NCBI RefSeq assembly: GCF_000169375.1
Contig: NZ_AAXY01000006.1
Location: forward strand, 124,001-188,000
DNA: 64,000 bases
Direction: 5' to 3'
DNA from: Marinobacter sp. ELB17
Lineage (GTDB): Bacteria; Pseudomonadota; Gammaproteobacteria; Pseudomonadales; Oleiphilaceae
Shown here: piece after piece, positions 53,317 through 62,725 of the stretch
Layout: each line of letters opens with the position of its first letter
Numbering within the stretch: position 1 is the first letter of the stretch
Translations under genes and position numbers: made by a program
Notes under the pieces: generated by a model
Told to the model about the DNA's origin: nothing
The model's database searches: none
The model's input: only the letters and a program-made list of their open reading frames with translations

Positions 53317-53502
53317 GACACTCTGGAAAGTAAACAATCCGCTGAAGCACTTCAGACACTTTTATCGGAAGAAAAAGGCATCGACAACGCAAATGCCCTA
53401 AATGATTTTCCAGCTTCAGCGTGGCTGAAAACCGCATTAGACATCCACCAACCAGAACTACGATTTATCCTGGCAACTGATACTCGCCCCCAAGCTGACT
53501 GA
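53317..53502 (+). pseudogene. Unrecognised C-terminal protein fragment
   Basis: An open frame without start codon reads DTLESKQSAEALQTLLSEEK and continues to HQPELRFILATDTRPQAD and TGA. It may be the 3' exon of the gene the intron element entered, or an unrelated remnant. I do not recognise the family. Confidence 0.3.
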
Positions 53503-53825
53503 ACGACGCCCAGGCCTTCTTGGTGCGCTTAATGTGTAAAAGGAGTCAGTTATTCTGTAAACATGATGTTTTGACCTACCGGTCCTCAACGGGATAGCTA
53601 ACAGCTCCTTGATCAGAGCAACATTGCAGCGGGCATATCAAAACCTCATTCCTAATGCTGCTGCAATCGCATTCCATTTCAAATTAGGTGTAGCCCCGCC
53701 ATTGCACTGGGTTATGCCGCAAGCATTGGAGTACGCCTGCAGCTAAATGTCTGAGCCGGTGCACGAGCCATGCAAAAATCGAAAGTTGTTCTACCCACGA
53801 AAAATATCCAACGGCCTGCCTCGTT
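53503..53825. other. 323-bp gap without recognisable gene
   Basis: Nothing coding is supported. It lies downstream of both the plus-strand fragment and the minus-strand sulP. Confidence 0.4.
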
Positions 53826-55574
53826 TTACCGTTGTGAGGCCAGCCAGCGAAGCGCAATAGCTCTGGCTTGTGTCAGACTGCCAGCGTAGGTAAGTCTGCC
53901 AATGACTTTCCGCACATGAGCCCGACGCAATTTGACGATGATGCGAGTTGGTAGTCCGGTCAGAATCAGCGAGACATTATCCTGCAGCATGTCTTCAACC
54001 AGGGTCTGAAGATTTACTATGGCGGTGCCGTCCATACTCGGCACGCCTTGCATGTCGAGGATAATAATTCTGACCTGAGGATCGACCAGGCGCAGGGACG
54101 TAAGTGCTTTCTCTGCAGCACCGAAGAACATCGGTCCGTTGACACCATAAACGGCAACCTCGGGCGGCAGTCCGTTAACCGTTGAGTGGGTTTCTGTGTC
54201 TATCTTGTCGGTGCGGGTCAGCAGTGCCATTCGCCGAATAAACAAGGCAGCCGCCAAACCAATTCCAACTGCAACGGCCAGCACCATGTCGAAGATTACA
54301 GTCAGACCAAAGCACACCAAAAGAACGCCCACGTCCCCAGCGGGAGCTGATCGCAAGGTGTGCATGAAATGGCGGGCCTCACTCATGTTCCAGGCGACGA
54401 CGAGTAGGAGGGCTGCCAAGGCTGCCATTGGGACAAGCCCCAACAACCCCGCAAGCGCCACGACGGAAAGCAATACAACCAGCGAGTGCACCACTGCAGC
54501 AATGGGGGAGCGAGCACCACTTCGGATACTGGTCGCAGTCCGTGCGATCGCCGCTGTGGCCGTGACCCCACCAAAAAGAGGCGCCACTATATTTCCAAGG
54601 CCCTGGCCAATAAGTTCAGCGTTGGGGTCGTGCCGGGTTTTGGTCATGCCGTCCGAAACCACTGCGCAAAGTAGAGACTCAATCGCCCCCAGAATGGCGA
54701 TTGCGAACGCGGGGCCCATCAACGAGCGGATGAGCTCAAAGTTCAGCTTTAGTGGTTCTCCATTAGCGCCGGGTAACGACCAGGGCACCATAAAAGTGGG
54801 GGCGATCGGTGGAATACCGCTACCTACGTCTCCTTGATGCTCCCACGTGAACCGAGAGGCGATAGTTTCGACCGTCGTTCCGTCACCCCCCATCAAACTG
54901 TTGATCAGGTAAGCGCCTATGGCTCCTGCAACCAAGCCCATCAGGGGTGCTGGTAAAGGTAGCTTCAGGCGAGGCCAGAGGATAAAAACTGCTAGTGAGA
55001 AAAAGCCGATTCCCAGCTCAAACGGATTAATAGAAGGCAACGAGGCCCCTATCCTGCCTAGATTCTCCACAAAGTGTTCGCCCATCTGACCCACTTCCAG
55101 CCCCAGAAAATCAGGGATCTGAAGCACTGCGATCACGACCGCAATGCCGGCGGTGAATCCCAGCACGACCGGGTAGGGCACGAACTGAATCAGTTGGCCC
55201 ATTCGCGCGAGGCCTAATGCCACCAAAATCAAACCGGCCATCATGGAAGCGATCAGCAAACCACCGAGTCCGTATTGCTGCACAATGGGAAATAGGATCA
55301 CGACGAATGCAGCCGTGGGTCCTGAAACGTTAAAGCGGGAGCCACCAGTCAGTGCAATGATTACCCCTGCAACAATGGCGGTATAAAGCCCGTGCTGGGG
55401 AGGAACGCCGGTTGCAATCGCCAGAGCCATGGAAAGCGGTACCGCCACGGTACCAATGGTCAGCCCTGCCATTACATCCTTGCGAAGATCGGCTAGGCCG
55501 TAGCCTTCTTTAAAAGCGGACCGCAACCCGGTCGCAATTCCTGGCAAATTTCGTAACATCTTAGGCATTGCCAT
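53826..55574 (-). CDS. SulP family anion transporter with STAS domain
   Basis: A 582-residue protein. Membrane part residues about 25-430 has AGLTIGTVAVPLSMALAIATG, SRFNVSGPTAAFVVILFPI and GQGLGNIVAPLFGGVTATAAIARTATSIRSGARSP (split), typical of SulP. The STAS domain (about 455-570) has VRIIILDMQGVPSMDGTA. It may import sulfate or bicarbonate; a bicarbonate role would suit the adjacent PEP carboxykinase and malic enzyme, but this is speculative. Confidence 0.9.
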   Translation of the reverse strand: MAMPKMLRNLPGIATGLRSAFKEGYGLADLRKDVMAGLTIGTVAVPLSMALAIATGVPPQHGLYTAIVAGVIIALTGGSRFNVSGPTAAFVVILFPIVQQYGLGGLLIASMMAGLILVALGLARMGQLIQFVPYPVVLGFTAGIAVVIAVLQIPDFLGLEVGQMGEHFVENLGRIGASLPSINPFELGIGFFSLAVFILWPRLKLPLPAPLMGLVAGAIGAYLINSLMGGDGTTVETIASRFTWEHQGDVGSGIPPIAPTFMVPWSLPGANGEPLKLNFELIRSLMGPAFAIAILGAIESLLCAVVSDGMTKTRHDPNAELIGQGLGNIVAPLFGGVTATAAIARTATSIRSGARSPIAAVVHSLVVLLSVVALAGLLGLVPMAALAALLLVVAWNMSEARHFMHTLRSAPAGDVGVLLVCFGLTVIFDMVLAVAVGIGLAAALFIRRMALLTRTDKIDTETHSTVNGLPPEVAVYGVNGPMFFGAAEKALTSLRLVDPQVRIIILDMQGVPSMDGTAIVNLQTLVEDMLQDNVSLILTGLPTRIIVKLRRAHVRKVIGRLTYAGSLTQARAIALRWLASQR

Positions 55575-55660
55575 TGGTTAACTCCCTGCTGTGTCGTATT
55601 TGCTGGATTTCCTGATTTTTCAGCGTTCGTGGCGTTATACCCACGCTGGCCAAAGTGTGA

Positions 55661-57232
55661 TTACTCAACCTGGCCTGGACCAGCTTTCAGAATCGACTCC
55701 GGCACGTTGTACCGGCGAATATTTGCGTTAAACAAATCTGCCAGTGTTCGTGCAGCTGCGTCATAATCCGACGGATTCTGCCAGGCCTTACGCGGGTTAA
55801 GATAATGCTCGTCGACACCCGGTACTTTTTTGGGGATAGCCAGATTCAGGATAGACAAGCGTTCAGTTTCAGCATCTGAAAGCTGGCCTGACTGACAAGC
55901 CGAGACAATGGCGCGAGTGACTGGAATCGGGAACCTTTGGCCGCCCCCATCCGCGGTGCCTGAACCACCAGTCCATCCGGTGTTCACCAGATACACTCTT
56001 GAGCCGAACTCAGAGAGCCGTTTCATCAGAAGCTCGGCATACACCTGGGGAGGTAATGGCATAAAGGGAGCGCCAAAACAAGCTGAAAAGGTTGGCGCAA
56101 TACCCTTTTGTCCGCCAACTTCCGTGGAGCCGACCCTGGCAGTATAGCCACTCAAAAAATGATAGGCGGCCGCCTCCAGAGTCAGTATCGACACCGGAGG
56201 CAAAACGCCAAAGAAGTCGCATGTCAGGAAGATGACGGTAGCCGGTTCCCCAGCCTGATTCTCTTCAACCCGCTTGTCCACGTGCTCCAACGGATAGCTG
56301 CAACGCCCGTTCTCCGTGAGTTCGGCATCAGCATAATCCGGACGCCTGGACACAGGATCAACCTGCACATTTTCAATAATAGCACCGAACCGAATGGCAT
56401 CCCAGATGATCGGCTCGTTCTTCCTCGAAAGATCGATTGTCTTTGCGTAGCAGCCACCCTCGATATTGAACACCGAATGCTTCGCCCAACCATGTTCATC
56501 GTCACCGATCAGAAAACGGTCAGGATCCGCCGAGAGCGTGGTTTTGCCCGTACCCGACAGCCCGAAGAAAAGGCAGGTCTCCCCGTCTTCTCCGACGTTT
56601 GCGGAACAGTGCATAGGCAGTACGTTATTTTGTGGCAGAAGGAAGTTTTGCACAGAGAACATCGCCTTCTTGATTTCGCCGGCGTAGCACAGGCCAGCAA
56701 TCAAAACGCGCCGGCTCGAAAAATCAATAATCAGTGCAGATTCAGAATGAGTACCATCTCTCACCGGATCGCAGGTGAATCGCGTGCAGCTCATTAATGT
56801 CCACCGCTTCATGTCACCTGTCTCGAACGGACTGGTTCGTACAAACATGTTGTAGGCGAACAGGCTTTGCCACGCAGTATCAGTATAGACCGACACGGGA
56901 ATCGCAAATCTCGGATCGGCCCCCACCGAGAGATGCGACAAAAAATGCTCTTCCGTCGCCAGGGTATCCTGGACCCGCATCCAGAGTTCTTCAAACTTCT
57001 GTTGGGAAAAGGGCTGATTTACCTTCCCCCAGTCCACCGTCTGTCGGGTCAGCTCGTCCTCAACGATGAAGCGATCAGCCGGTGATCGGCCGGTCCGCTT
57101 TCCTGTGGTTATCGAGAGTGCGCCATTATTGGCGAAAAAACCTTCCTTCCGGAACAGCGTGTGTTCAATCAGCTCCGCTGGCTCCAGATCCATCAACTGA
57201 GTAGAAAGCAGGTTCATCCAGTCAGTCCTCAT
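55661..57232 (-). CDS. pckA: ATP-dependent phosphoenolpyruvate carboxykinase
   Basis: A 523-residue gluconeogenic enzyme making PEP from oxaloacetate. [17 protein letters not shown] binds oxaloacetate, [18 protein letters not shown] is the P-loop, GDDEHGW the metal/ATP segment, and [20 protein letters not shown] the late family block. Length fits PckA (about 520-540). Its upstream gap carries AT-rich repeats shared with the malic enzyme gene. It is probably an extra or displaced copy inside the repeat-bounded region. Confidence 0.95.
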   Translation of the reverse strand: MRTDWMNLLSTQLMDLEPAELIEHTLFRKEGFFANNGALSITTGKRTGRSPADRFIVEDELTRQTVDWGKVNQPFSQQKFEELWMRVQDTLATEEHFLSHLSVGADPRFAIPVSVYTDTAWQSLFAYNMFVRTSPFETGDMKRWTLMSCTRFTCDPVRDGTHSESALIIDFSSRRVLIAGLCYAGEIKKAMFSVQNFLLPQNNVLPMHCSANVGEDGETCLFFGLSGTGKTTLSADPDRFLIGDDEHGWAKHSVFNIEGGCYAKTIDLSRKNEPIIWDAIRFGAIIENVQVDPVSRRPDYADAELTENGRCSYPLEHVDKRVEENQAGEPATVIFLTCDFFGVLPPVSILTLEAAAYHFLSGYTARVGSTEVGGQKGIAPTFSACFGAPFMPLPPQVYAELLMKRLSEFGSRVYLVNTGWTGGSGTADGGGQRFPIPVTRAIVSACQSGQLSDAETERLSILNLAIPKKVPGVDEHYLNPRKAWQNPSDYDAAARTLADLFNANIRRYNVPESILKAGPGQVE

Positions 57233-57244
57233 TTAATAATGTGG

Positions 57245-57277
57245 TTATAATATTGTTATAATATCATTATAATGTAA
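57245..57277 (-). promoter_or_regulatory. AT-rich repeated motif upstream of pckA
   Basis: TTATAATAT occurs at 57245-57253 and 57256-57264, followed by CATTATAATGTAA to 57277. The 22-base segment 57256-57277 recurs at 60395-60416 upstream of the malic enzyme gene with one mismatch, in the same orientation to its gene. Candidate operator, perhaps overlapping a -10 element. Confidence 0.6.
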
Positions 57278-57287
57278 TGGTAATCCA

Positions 57288-57605
57288 ATGCGCATTCAGC
57301 GGGATTCGGTAACAGCAACGTCTAGCACCCAGCGTCTGCCTCGTTCGCCTCCCAGGCTCAAGGATCTAAAAGTGAAGAAAAGCGAAATAGTAGAATCGCA
57401 ACGGAAGGGCGAGATTGCCGAAGTGCACATCGTTCAGGCCCCGTCCGCTAAACGAAAAGAATGGATTTTGCTCTTTAAGGAACGCCAGGGGTATAGCCAT
57501 TTTCTGGTGACAGATGATGAGAAGGTCTGCAGTTACTCATCCGTTGATGCTGCGATTGAGGCGCTCCGGACTCTGGGATTCAAGCGGGCAGAGATTATGT
57601 TTTAG
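57288..57605 (+). CDS. Hypothetical protein
   Basis: A 105-residue basic protein. Residues about 1-25 are Ser/Arg-rich; about 45-105 read VHIVQAPSAKRKEWILLFKE, then FLVTDDEKVCSYSSVDAAIEALRTLGF, an alpha/beta domain without a motif I know. Similar small proteins occur on plasmids and integrated elements. It is divergent from pckA and lies 62 bp before the SpeE-like gene. Confidence 0.6.
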   Translation: MRIQRDSVTATSSTQRLPRSPPRLKDLKVKKSEIVESQRKGEIAEVHIVQAPSAKRKEWILLFKERQGYSHFLVTDDEKVCSYSSVDAAIEALRTLGFKRAEIMF

Positions 57606-57667
57606 CCAGGACTACGGCTATCGCCAGACACCCACTTCAACGAACGCGCAAAAAAGGAAACAGTTAA

Positions 57668-58477
57668 ATGCCGGATACGCTTTGGGATGGTTTCTGTTTG
57701 GGAAACAAGATTGCCGAGTTCCATGACGGGAGCGACTGTGTTGAGGTATTTGATAACAGCTATGAGCGCTATTTCACCTTCGGCTCCGTGTATGAGCAGA
57801 GCTGTCAAAGAAAAGACGACCCCGGCTTTCTCATGCATGAGCACACCCGAGCCATGCTGCTGCCTCTGATATTTGATTTGCCCCGTCGCGCGACCGTTCT
57901 GGGGCTGGGAGGGGGTAGCCTGGTGAACTGCCTTTTCCATCGCTTTCCGGACATGGAGCTAACGGCCGTTGAACTCCGTCAATCCGTTATCGACGTTGCA
58001 CACGACTTCTTCCAGGTGCCTACAGATCCAAGGCTATCAATTTTCTGTGAGGATGCGGGACATTACCTCGCGCGCAGTGAGAAACGCTCAACCGACCTGC
58101 TTTTTTGCGATATATACAATGCCTACGGTATGGACCCACAACAGTGCAGAGCAGACTTCCTGAGCCGCTGTCATGATGTTCTGGATGAAGGAGGCTGGGC
58201 CGTTTTCAACTTTTTCAACTACCAGAGTGAAACCGGGAATGCTCTGCGTTTGCTTGATAAAAAATTCGAGGCTGTATTCACATGCCACATGTTCACCGGC
58301 AATCTGATTGTGCTTGCCTCGAAGGTACGTCCGGGGCAAGCTCGTGCAGAGTTCAAATCACGCGCACTCTCCCTTGAGAAGCACCTGGGATTTCCCATAC
58401 TGAACCATTTTCTGCGATTAACGCTATTTCGCGGCGGTAATCACAATGGAAGCGGAGAAAACAGCCCTTTTTATTAA
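57668..58477 (+). CDS. Spermidine synthase-like SAM-dependent enzyme
   Basis: A 269-residue protein of the spermidine-synthase fold. VLGLGGGSLVNCLFHRFPD is the SAM/dcSAM site (about residues 77-95), followed by ELTAVELRQSVIDVAHDFF, EDAGHYLARS and DLLFCDIYNAYGM with the catalytic-type Asp. Many SpeE-like proteins of this kind are methyltransferases of unknown substrate. It probably shares a promoter region with the 105-residue gene upstream. Confidence 0.75.
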   Translation: MPDTLWDGFCLGNKIAEFHDGSDCVEVFDNSYERYFTFGSVYEQSCQRKDDPGFLMHEHTRAMLLPLIFDLPRRATVLGLGGGSLVNCLFHRFPDMELTAVELRQSVIDVAHDFFQVPTDPRLSIFCEDAGHYLARSEKRSTDLLFCDIYNAYGMDPQQCRADFLSRCHDVLDEGGWAVFNFFNYQSETGNALRLLDKKFEAVFTCHMFTGNLIVLASKVRPGQARAEFKSRALSLEKHLGFPILNHFLRLTLFRGGNHNGSGENSPFY

Positions 58478-58505
58478 AATCGGCACCCTGTTTATCGTTG
58501 TTAGA

Positions 58506-58700
58506 CTATCTATTTGTAGCGTTTGATGAAAGGGGCTTGGGCTTGGTGGCATATTCAGTGCCATTCCGCTCCAGATAGTCACGAATCAACTGTCGGACTA
58601 CCTGCGAAGTCGTAATGTCCTGGGAGGCGCATAAGTCTTCGAGGGCCTTCTTTTTAATCGGGTCGATGAGAATCGTTAACCGGGCCGTTTTCGTTTCCAT
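58506..58700 (-). CDS. Ribbon-helix-helix (CopG-type) regulator
   Basis: A 64-residue protein: KTARLTILIDPIKKKALEDL (beta strand and first helix), then SQDITTSQVVRQLIRDYLER (second helix). This is the RHH/CopG DNA-binding fold; residues 50-64 are a polar tail. No toxin gene accompanies it. Its upstream gap contains CATTATAAT (58739-58747), part of the motif seen before pckA and the malic enzyme gene, so it may control itself and those genes. Confidence 0.75.
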   Translation of the reverse strand: METKTARLTILIDPIKKKALEDLCASQDITTSQVVRQLIRDYLERNGTEYATKPKPLSSNATNR

Positions 58701-58738
58701 AAGAAATTACCTGAGCACGTAGCATAATATGTTAACTT

Positions 58739-58747
58739 CATTATAAT
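58739..58747 (-). promoter_or_regulatory. CATTATAAT half-motif upstream of the RHH gene
   Basis: CATTATAAT, preceded by AATATGTTAACTT, resembles the central part of the repeats at 57256-57277 and 60395-60416. Short AT-rich words recur by chance, so this match is weaker. Confidence 0.4.
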
Positions 58748-58819
58748 CCAACACGTTACTGTCTTTCCAGATTTCCGCTCGCCTCCTTAAGATAGTGGCG
58801 ACTGTTTAAGCGCTTGATT

Positions 58820-58997
58820 CTAACTTGCATAGCGAACAACCAGGGCAACCACTCCAATCAGCGTGAGTACAAACAATACCACCACCAACACTCCGACGAC
58901 GTAGGGTGCACACACCTTTTTGCTGACCGTCGCGTTCCAAATTTTTCTGACTTTGCACACCCAGAGTAGCCGTCAGAACACTTTTCACGACCTGCAA
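58820..58997 (-). pseudogene. DUF2970 family protein with frameshift
   Basis: The front part reads LQVVKSVLTATLGVQSQKNLERD, the conserved DUF2970 N-terminus. The expected membrane helix appears in another frame as VVGVLVVVLFVLTLIGVVAL and ends at TAG 58820-58822. The frames meet at a run of five A on the minus strand (58917-58921), so one extra base there explains the break. The start is also unclear: TTG 58997 without a ribosome site. It may be decayed or a homopolymer error. Confidence 0.65.
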
Positions 58998-59115
58998 GAA
59001 AGAGGATCATCTTCGATGAATGCTTGTCTGTTCGGCGTCAACTATCCTATCCGACCGGTCATCCTAATTGTCGCCGAACACTTGTCCTCAATATATTGTG
59101 GCACGTTGGGGCTCC

Positions 59116-60363
59116 CTATAACGGATAGTGTGAAGGATAGGGCAAACGTGCAACACCCGATTCGATGGCCGCTTTGGCAACTGCGTCTGACACTTCCGTC
59201 AGTAACCGATAGTCCATGGCTTTAGGAATAATGTAGTGGGGCCCAAAAGACAGTTCTCTCAGTTGATGGGCGGCTAGGACATCTTGCGGTATTTCCTTTT
59301 TCGCCAGATCTCGAATTGCATAAACAGCTGCAACCTTCATGGCTTCGTTAATTCGTTTAGCGCGTACATCCAGCGCGCCCCTAAAAATGAACGGAAAACC
59401 AAGTACGTTGTTAACCTGATTAGGGTAATCTGAGCGACCTGTAGCCATAATCAGGTCGTCCCGAACCGACATTGCCAGTTCGGGTGAAATCTCAGGGTCA
59501 GGGTTCGAACACGCAAAAACTATCGGCCGGGGTGCCATTTGTTTAAGCTGTTCAGCATTGAGCAAATCCGGCCCGGATAATCCAACAAAAACGTCTGCGC
59601 TATCAATGGCATCGTCCAGTGTCTTTGCTCCGCCATCATTAATAAATTTTTCCTTAAAGCTATTCAAACCTTCCCTGCCGGAGCGGATCACACCTCTGCG
59701 ATCAACCATATACAGATTTTCTCGTTTCGCACCGAGACTTAACAGCATTCGCATGCAGGCAACGGCCGCCGCACCCGCTCCCAAGCAGACAATTCTTGCG
59801 GTGTTCAGCGTCTTACCCTGGATTTCCAATGCATTCAGCATACCTGCCGCCGTCACAATGGCGGTGCCATGCTGATCGTCATGGAATACTGGAATATCGC
59901 AGCGATCAATCAAAACTCGCTCAATTTCGAAACACTCAGGTGCCTTTATGTCTTCGAGGTTAATGCCGCCAAAGGTATCTGAGATGGAAATGACGGTATC
60001 GATAAACGCCTGGGCGGTATCTGCCTTGACCTCGATATCAACGGAGTCAATGCCTGCGAAACGCTTAAATAGCAAGGCCTTGCCTTCCATTACTGGTTTG
60101 CTGGCCAGCGGCCCCAGATTTCCGAGCCCGAGAATCGCGGTGCCATTGGTAATCACCGCGACCAGATTGCCTTTCCCGGTATACAGGTAAGCATTATCCG
60201 GATCGCGGGCGATTTCGCGCACTGGCTCCGCGACACCCGGACTGTAGGCAAGTGAGAGGTCGCCCACCGTACTTGCAGGCTTGGTCAGGCCAGTGGAAAT
60301 CTTCCCGGGGACGGGCTTCGAGTGATAGTCCAGCGCGGCCTGCTTAAAGTTTTTAGTCATCAT
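59116..60363 (-). CDS. Malic enzyme, short form
   Basis: A 415-residue oxidative decarboxylase of malate to pyruvate. LSLAYSPGVAEPVREIA, VAVITNGTAILGLGNLG, FGGINLEDIKAPECFEIE, VFHDDQHGTAIVTAAGML and FACSNPDPEISPELA are the family blocks, with an NAD(P) fold at CLGAGAAAVACMRMLL. The phosphotransacetylase-like C-terminal domain of MaeB is absent, so it resembles short bacterial forms. Upstream lies the AT-rich motif shared with pckA. Confidence 0.92.
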   Translation of the reverse strand: MMTKNFKQAALDYHSKPVPGKISTGLTKPASTVGDLSLAYSPGVAEPVREIARDPDNAYLYTGKGNLVAVITNGTAILGLGNLGPLASKPVMEGKALLFKRFAGIDSVDIEVKADTAQAFIDTVISISDTFGGINLEDIKAPECFEIERVLIDRCDIPVFHDDQHGTAIVTAAGMLNALEIQGKTLNTARIVCLGAGAAAVACMRMLLSLGAKRENLYMVDRRGVIRSGREGLNSFKEKFINDGGAKTLDDAIDSADVFVGLSGPDLLNAEQLKQMAPRPIVFACSNPDPEISPELAMSVRDDLIMATGRSDYPNQVNNVLGFPFIFRGALDVRAKRINEAMKVAAVYAIRDLAKKEIPQDVLAAHQLRELSFGPHYIIPKAMDYRLLTEVSDAVAKAAIESGVARLPYPSHYPL

Positions 60364-60394
60364 GGCACCTTATGGTAATTAGGTTATACCTTAA

Positions 60395-60416
60395 TTATAA
60401 TATCATTATCATGTAA
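60395..60416 (-). promoter_or_regulatory. AT-rich motif upstream of the malic enzyme gene
   Basis: The core TTATAATATCATTAT is identical to 57256-57270 and the next seven bases differ by one. It lies about 32 bp before the malic enzyme start and 97 bp before the divergent gene at 60513. Confidence 0.6.
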
Positions 60417-60512
60417 GCTAGTCCATGTGCTGGGCATCTTTGAGGTGAGCCTTAATAACCGCTCGCCTCTGATCTACTCGATGCCCGTACCTGTGATGAC
60501 AGGAGGTGACCG

Positions 60513-60722
60513 ATGAATAAACTTTCCAACGCGCCATTCCCGGCGTCTCCAGAAATGCGGGCTACCCGGATCACGGGTAATCAGTCAAGTTTGCCTAAAC
60601 ATGAGATTTTAAGAGGCGACCTTAGCCGTCTGTTTGGTATCAACTTGGTGAAGGAAACGACCTGTTCTGGAAGGCAATTTCTGGATGATCTGAGCACTGG
60701 TTTTAGTGGAAGAGTTGGCTGA
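60513..60722 (+). CDS. Hypothetical small protein
   Basis: 69 residues with an excellent ribosome site (CAGGAGGTGACCG before ATG). MNKLSNAPFPASPEMRATRI is followed by LRGDLSRLFGINLVKETTCSG. No recognised domain. It is divergent from the malic enzyme gene and leads into the isocitrate dehydrogenase gene. Confidence 0.5.
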   Translation: MNKLSNAPFPASPEMRATRITGNQSSLPKHEILRGDLSRLFGINLVKETTCSGRQFLDDLSTGFSGRVG

Positions 60723-60987
60723 AACCATCAGTGAACATGAGTTTCGCCATCATAGCTTGCCTGTACAGGAGCGTTACCAATTGATGGTGGAAGAGCATCC
60801 GGACTTGCTTGAGCGCGCTCCGCATTCCGGACAGTCAACTCGCATCCTAGTTGGGGGGTTGTCCCCGCAACGTTCTCAAGGCTTAAATGGACTCACCGCA
60901 TCGACACCAATTATCAATGAACGTCTCACACGTTCATTGACCGTGCGTTTGAGCCAACCGAAAACTGGAGGAAGCAATGGTCAATAA
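60706..60987 (+). CDS. Hypothetical protein, doubtful
   Basis: A 93-residue frame from GTG 60706 overlaps the preceding gene by 17 bp and the next by 11 bp. EELAETISEHEFRHHSLPVQ and ERYQLMVEEHPDLLERA look like plausible helices, but there is no clear ribosome site. It could also be the remainder of a gene frameshifted from the one at 60513. Confidence 0.3.
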   Translation: MEELAETISEHEFRHHSLPVQERYQLMVEEHPDLLERAPHSGQSTRILVGGLSPQRSQGLNGLTASTPIINERLTRSLTVRLSQPKTGGSNGQ

Positions 60988-62725
60988 AATTCAGGTGGAA
61001 TCACCGCTGGTCATTCTGCACGGCGATGAGATGGCTCAGGTGGCTTTTGAAGAAATCCTGAAAAAGTTTGTCACAACCCGTCTGGCTATTGAGCTGATAG
61101 AAATCGATTTATCGGCCGAACATCGGTTTCTGACGAACGGCCAAGTTATTTTCGAAGCCATCGAGGCACTCAAAAAATACGGTGTTGGCGTCAAGAACGC
61201 CGGCATGACCGTGAACAGAGAGCAATTGGATGCGATGCTTGAAAAGCACCCAGAGCTCAGTCAGTCCAGGCTTGATCCGCTCGCGACCAAGTCACCTAAT
61301 GGCGCAATACGCAAAGGGATCGGGGGCAACATCACCCGGGAGGATATTCAATTCCAGAATCTCAGGGTGCGGAAACCCGACTGGATTGATCGTGATATTG
61401 ATGTCGACACCATGGACAACGGGGGCATTAAGGACAGTTACAATGAATTGTCCTCATCAACGGGCGTGGTCAAACTGCTCTTCGTCGGAAAAAGCGGGAA
61501 CCCGGTCGAGCTGCACCGGCGTGATGTGAAAAAAGGCGACCCCTGGCTACTGGCTACTAATGACATCGCCGATGTTAAAGCCTGGGCTCACCGGTTTTTC
61601 CAACGCGCAATTGACGAAAAACGAGATGCTTACCTCGGCCTCAAAGATACCGTGATTGCTGGCTACGATGGCGTAATGCGCGCCGCTATAGAAGCTATTT
61701 ACAAACAGGAATACAAAAAGCAATTTGAAGCGGTGGGTATCAACTACTACTACGAACTGGTCGATGCGCAGGCCGCCCGTATTGTTGCCAACCCGCCAGA
61801 GCGCGCACTGTGGGGCGTGCCGGACAACACCACCGGCCGAAAACTGTATAAGCTTGTCAAGCAGCTAAAACGCTACGGCATACCCGTCCGAAACGCTCAT
61901 GTTTCGATCTCGCGCATGAGTGCCGGCGGTGGTGATCAATACGGCAGTTTCAACATGCCTGCTCAGGAAGACGGCATCCTCAAGGTTGTCGTCGATGGAG
62001 TAGAAAAGCATGCTCGTCGTGTCAGTCAGGGCGACCCAATCCTGCTCATGTCCAATGACCATGAGGCAATCAAGGACTGGGTCAGCCAGGTTTTTAGGGA
62101 TGCCTCAAGCAAGCACAAAGAAGTATATTTTGGTCTCAAACGAGAATACATGGAATACGACGAGGTATTTAGCACCGTCATCAACGATGTGCGCCGCGAA
62201 CTGGCCGCGGATCACACTTCGCCGCCCGCTTTCATGATCATGCGACCTTCGAGCCAGCTGATAAAAATGATAACTGATCCTCCCCGGAGTGCGCTTTACC
62301 CTGCCCAGAACCTGGACGGAGATATATTTTCTGATATTTCTGCTGCTCTCGGCGGCAGCCTTGCCACCGCAAGCTCCATCATCGAAAGCAAGAGCAGCAC
62401 GATGCTCTTTGAGGCACCGCATGGAACAGCCCACGATTTATACCTCAAATACCTGGAAAGCAATGGAAAAGACGCGCATTTCAACCCCTCAGCGCTGATC
62501 TACGCCCTCGCGAATGCCCTGGAAACCTTGGGCCGCCGGGAGCGCAATGAAGCCTTGCTTGATTATTCCGCCCGACTCAAAGCAGCATTAAAAGATACCG
62601 TAGGGGATGGCATTGTTACGGCTGACTTGAAGGATAAGACGACAACTCCTGAGAGCGAAACACTGGTTGATATGATGGGGTTTCTTGATTCCATTGAGAA
62701 ACGGCTGGGCAGCTTTACGATGTGA
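60977..62725 (+). CDS. icd: NADP-type isocitrate dehydrogenase, long divergent form
   Basis: A 582-residue protein. The front matches the eukaryote-like dimeric enzyme: SPLVILHGDEMAQVAFEEIL, KKYGVGVKNAGMTVNREQLD, and SPNGAIRKGIGGNITREDIQ, the substrate-binding region. The end has DIFSDISAALGGSLATASS and FEAPHGTAHDLYLKYLESN, where HGT binds cofactor. It is about 170 residues longer than the usual 410, with a central region including GDQYGSFNMPAQEDG. GGAGGAAGCA precedes the ATG. It makes 2-oxoglutarate and lies with pckA and malic enzyme. Confidence 0.8.
   Translation: MVNKIQVESPLVILHGDEMAQVAFEEILKKFVTTRLAIELIEIDLSAEHRFLTNGQVIFEAIEALKKYGVGVKNAGMTVNREQLDAMLEKHPELSQSRLDPLATKSPNGAIRKGIGGNITREDIQFQNLRVRKPDWIDRDIDVDTMDNGGIKDSYNELSSSTGVVKLLFVGKSGNPVELHRRDVKKGDPWLLATNDIADVKAWAHRFFQRAIDEKRDAYLGLKDTVIAGYDGVMRAAIEAIYKQEYKKQFEAVGINYYYELVDAQAARIVANPPERALWGVPDNTTGRKLYKLVKQLKRYGIPVRNAHVSISRMSAGGGDQYGSFNMPAQEDGILKVVVDGVEKHARRVSQGDPILLMSNDHEAIKDWVSQVFRDASSKHKEVYFGLKREYMEYDEVFSTVINDVRRELAADHTSPPAFMIMRPSSQLIKMITDPPRSALYPAQNLDGDIFSDISAALGGSLATASSIIESKSSTMLFEAPHGTAHDLYLKYLESNGKDAHFNPSALIYALANALETLGRRERNEALLDYSARLKAALKDTVGDGIVTADLKDKTTTPESETLVDMMGFLDSIEKRLGSFTM

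Noticed and set aside
58506..58700. The RHH protein as antitoxin of a toxin-antitoxin pair.
   Set aside because: No small toxin gene overlaps or adjoins it on the same strand.
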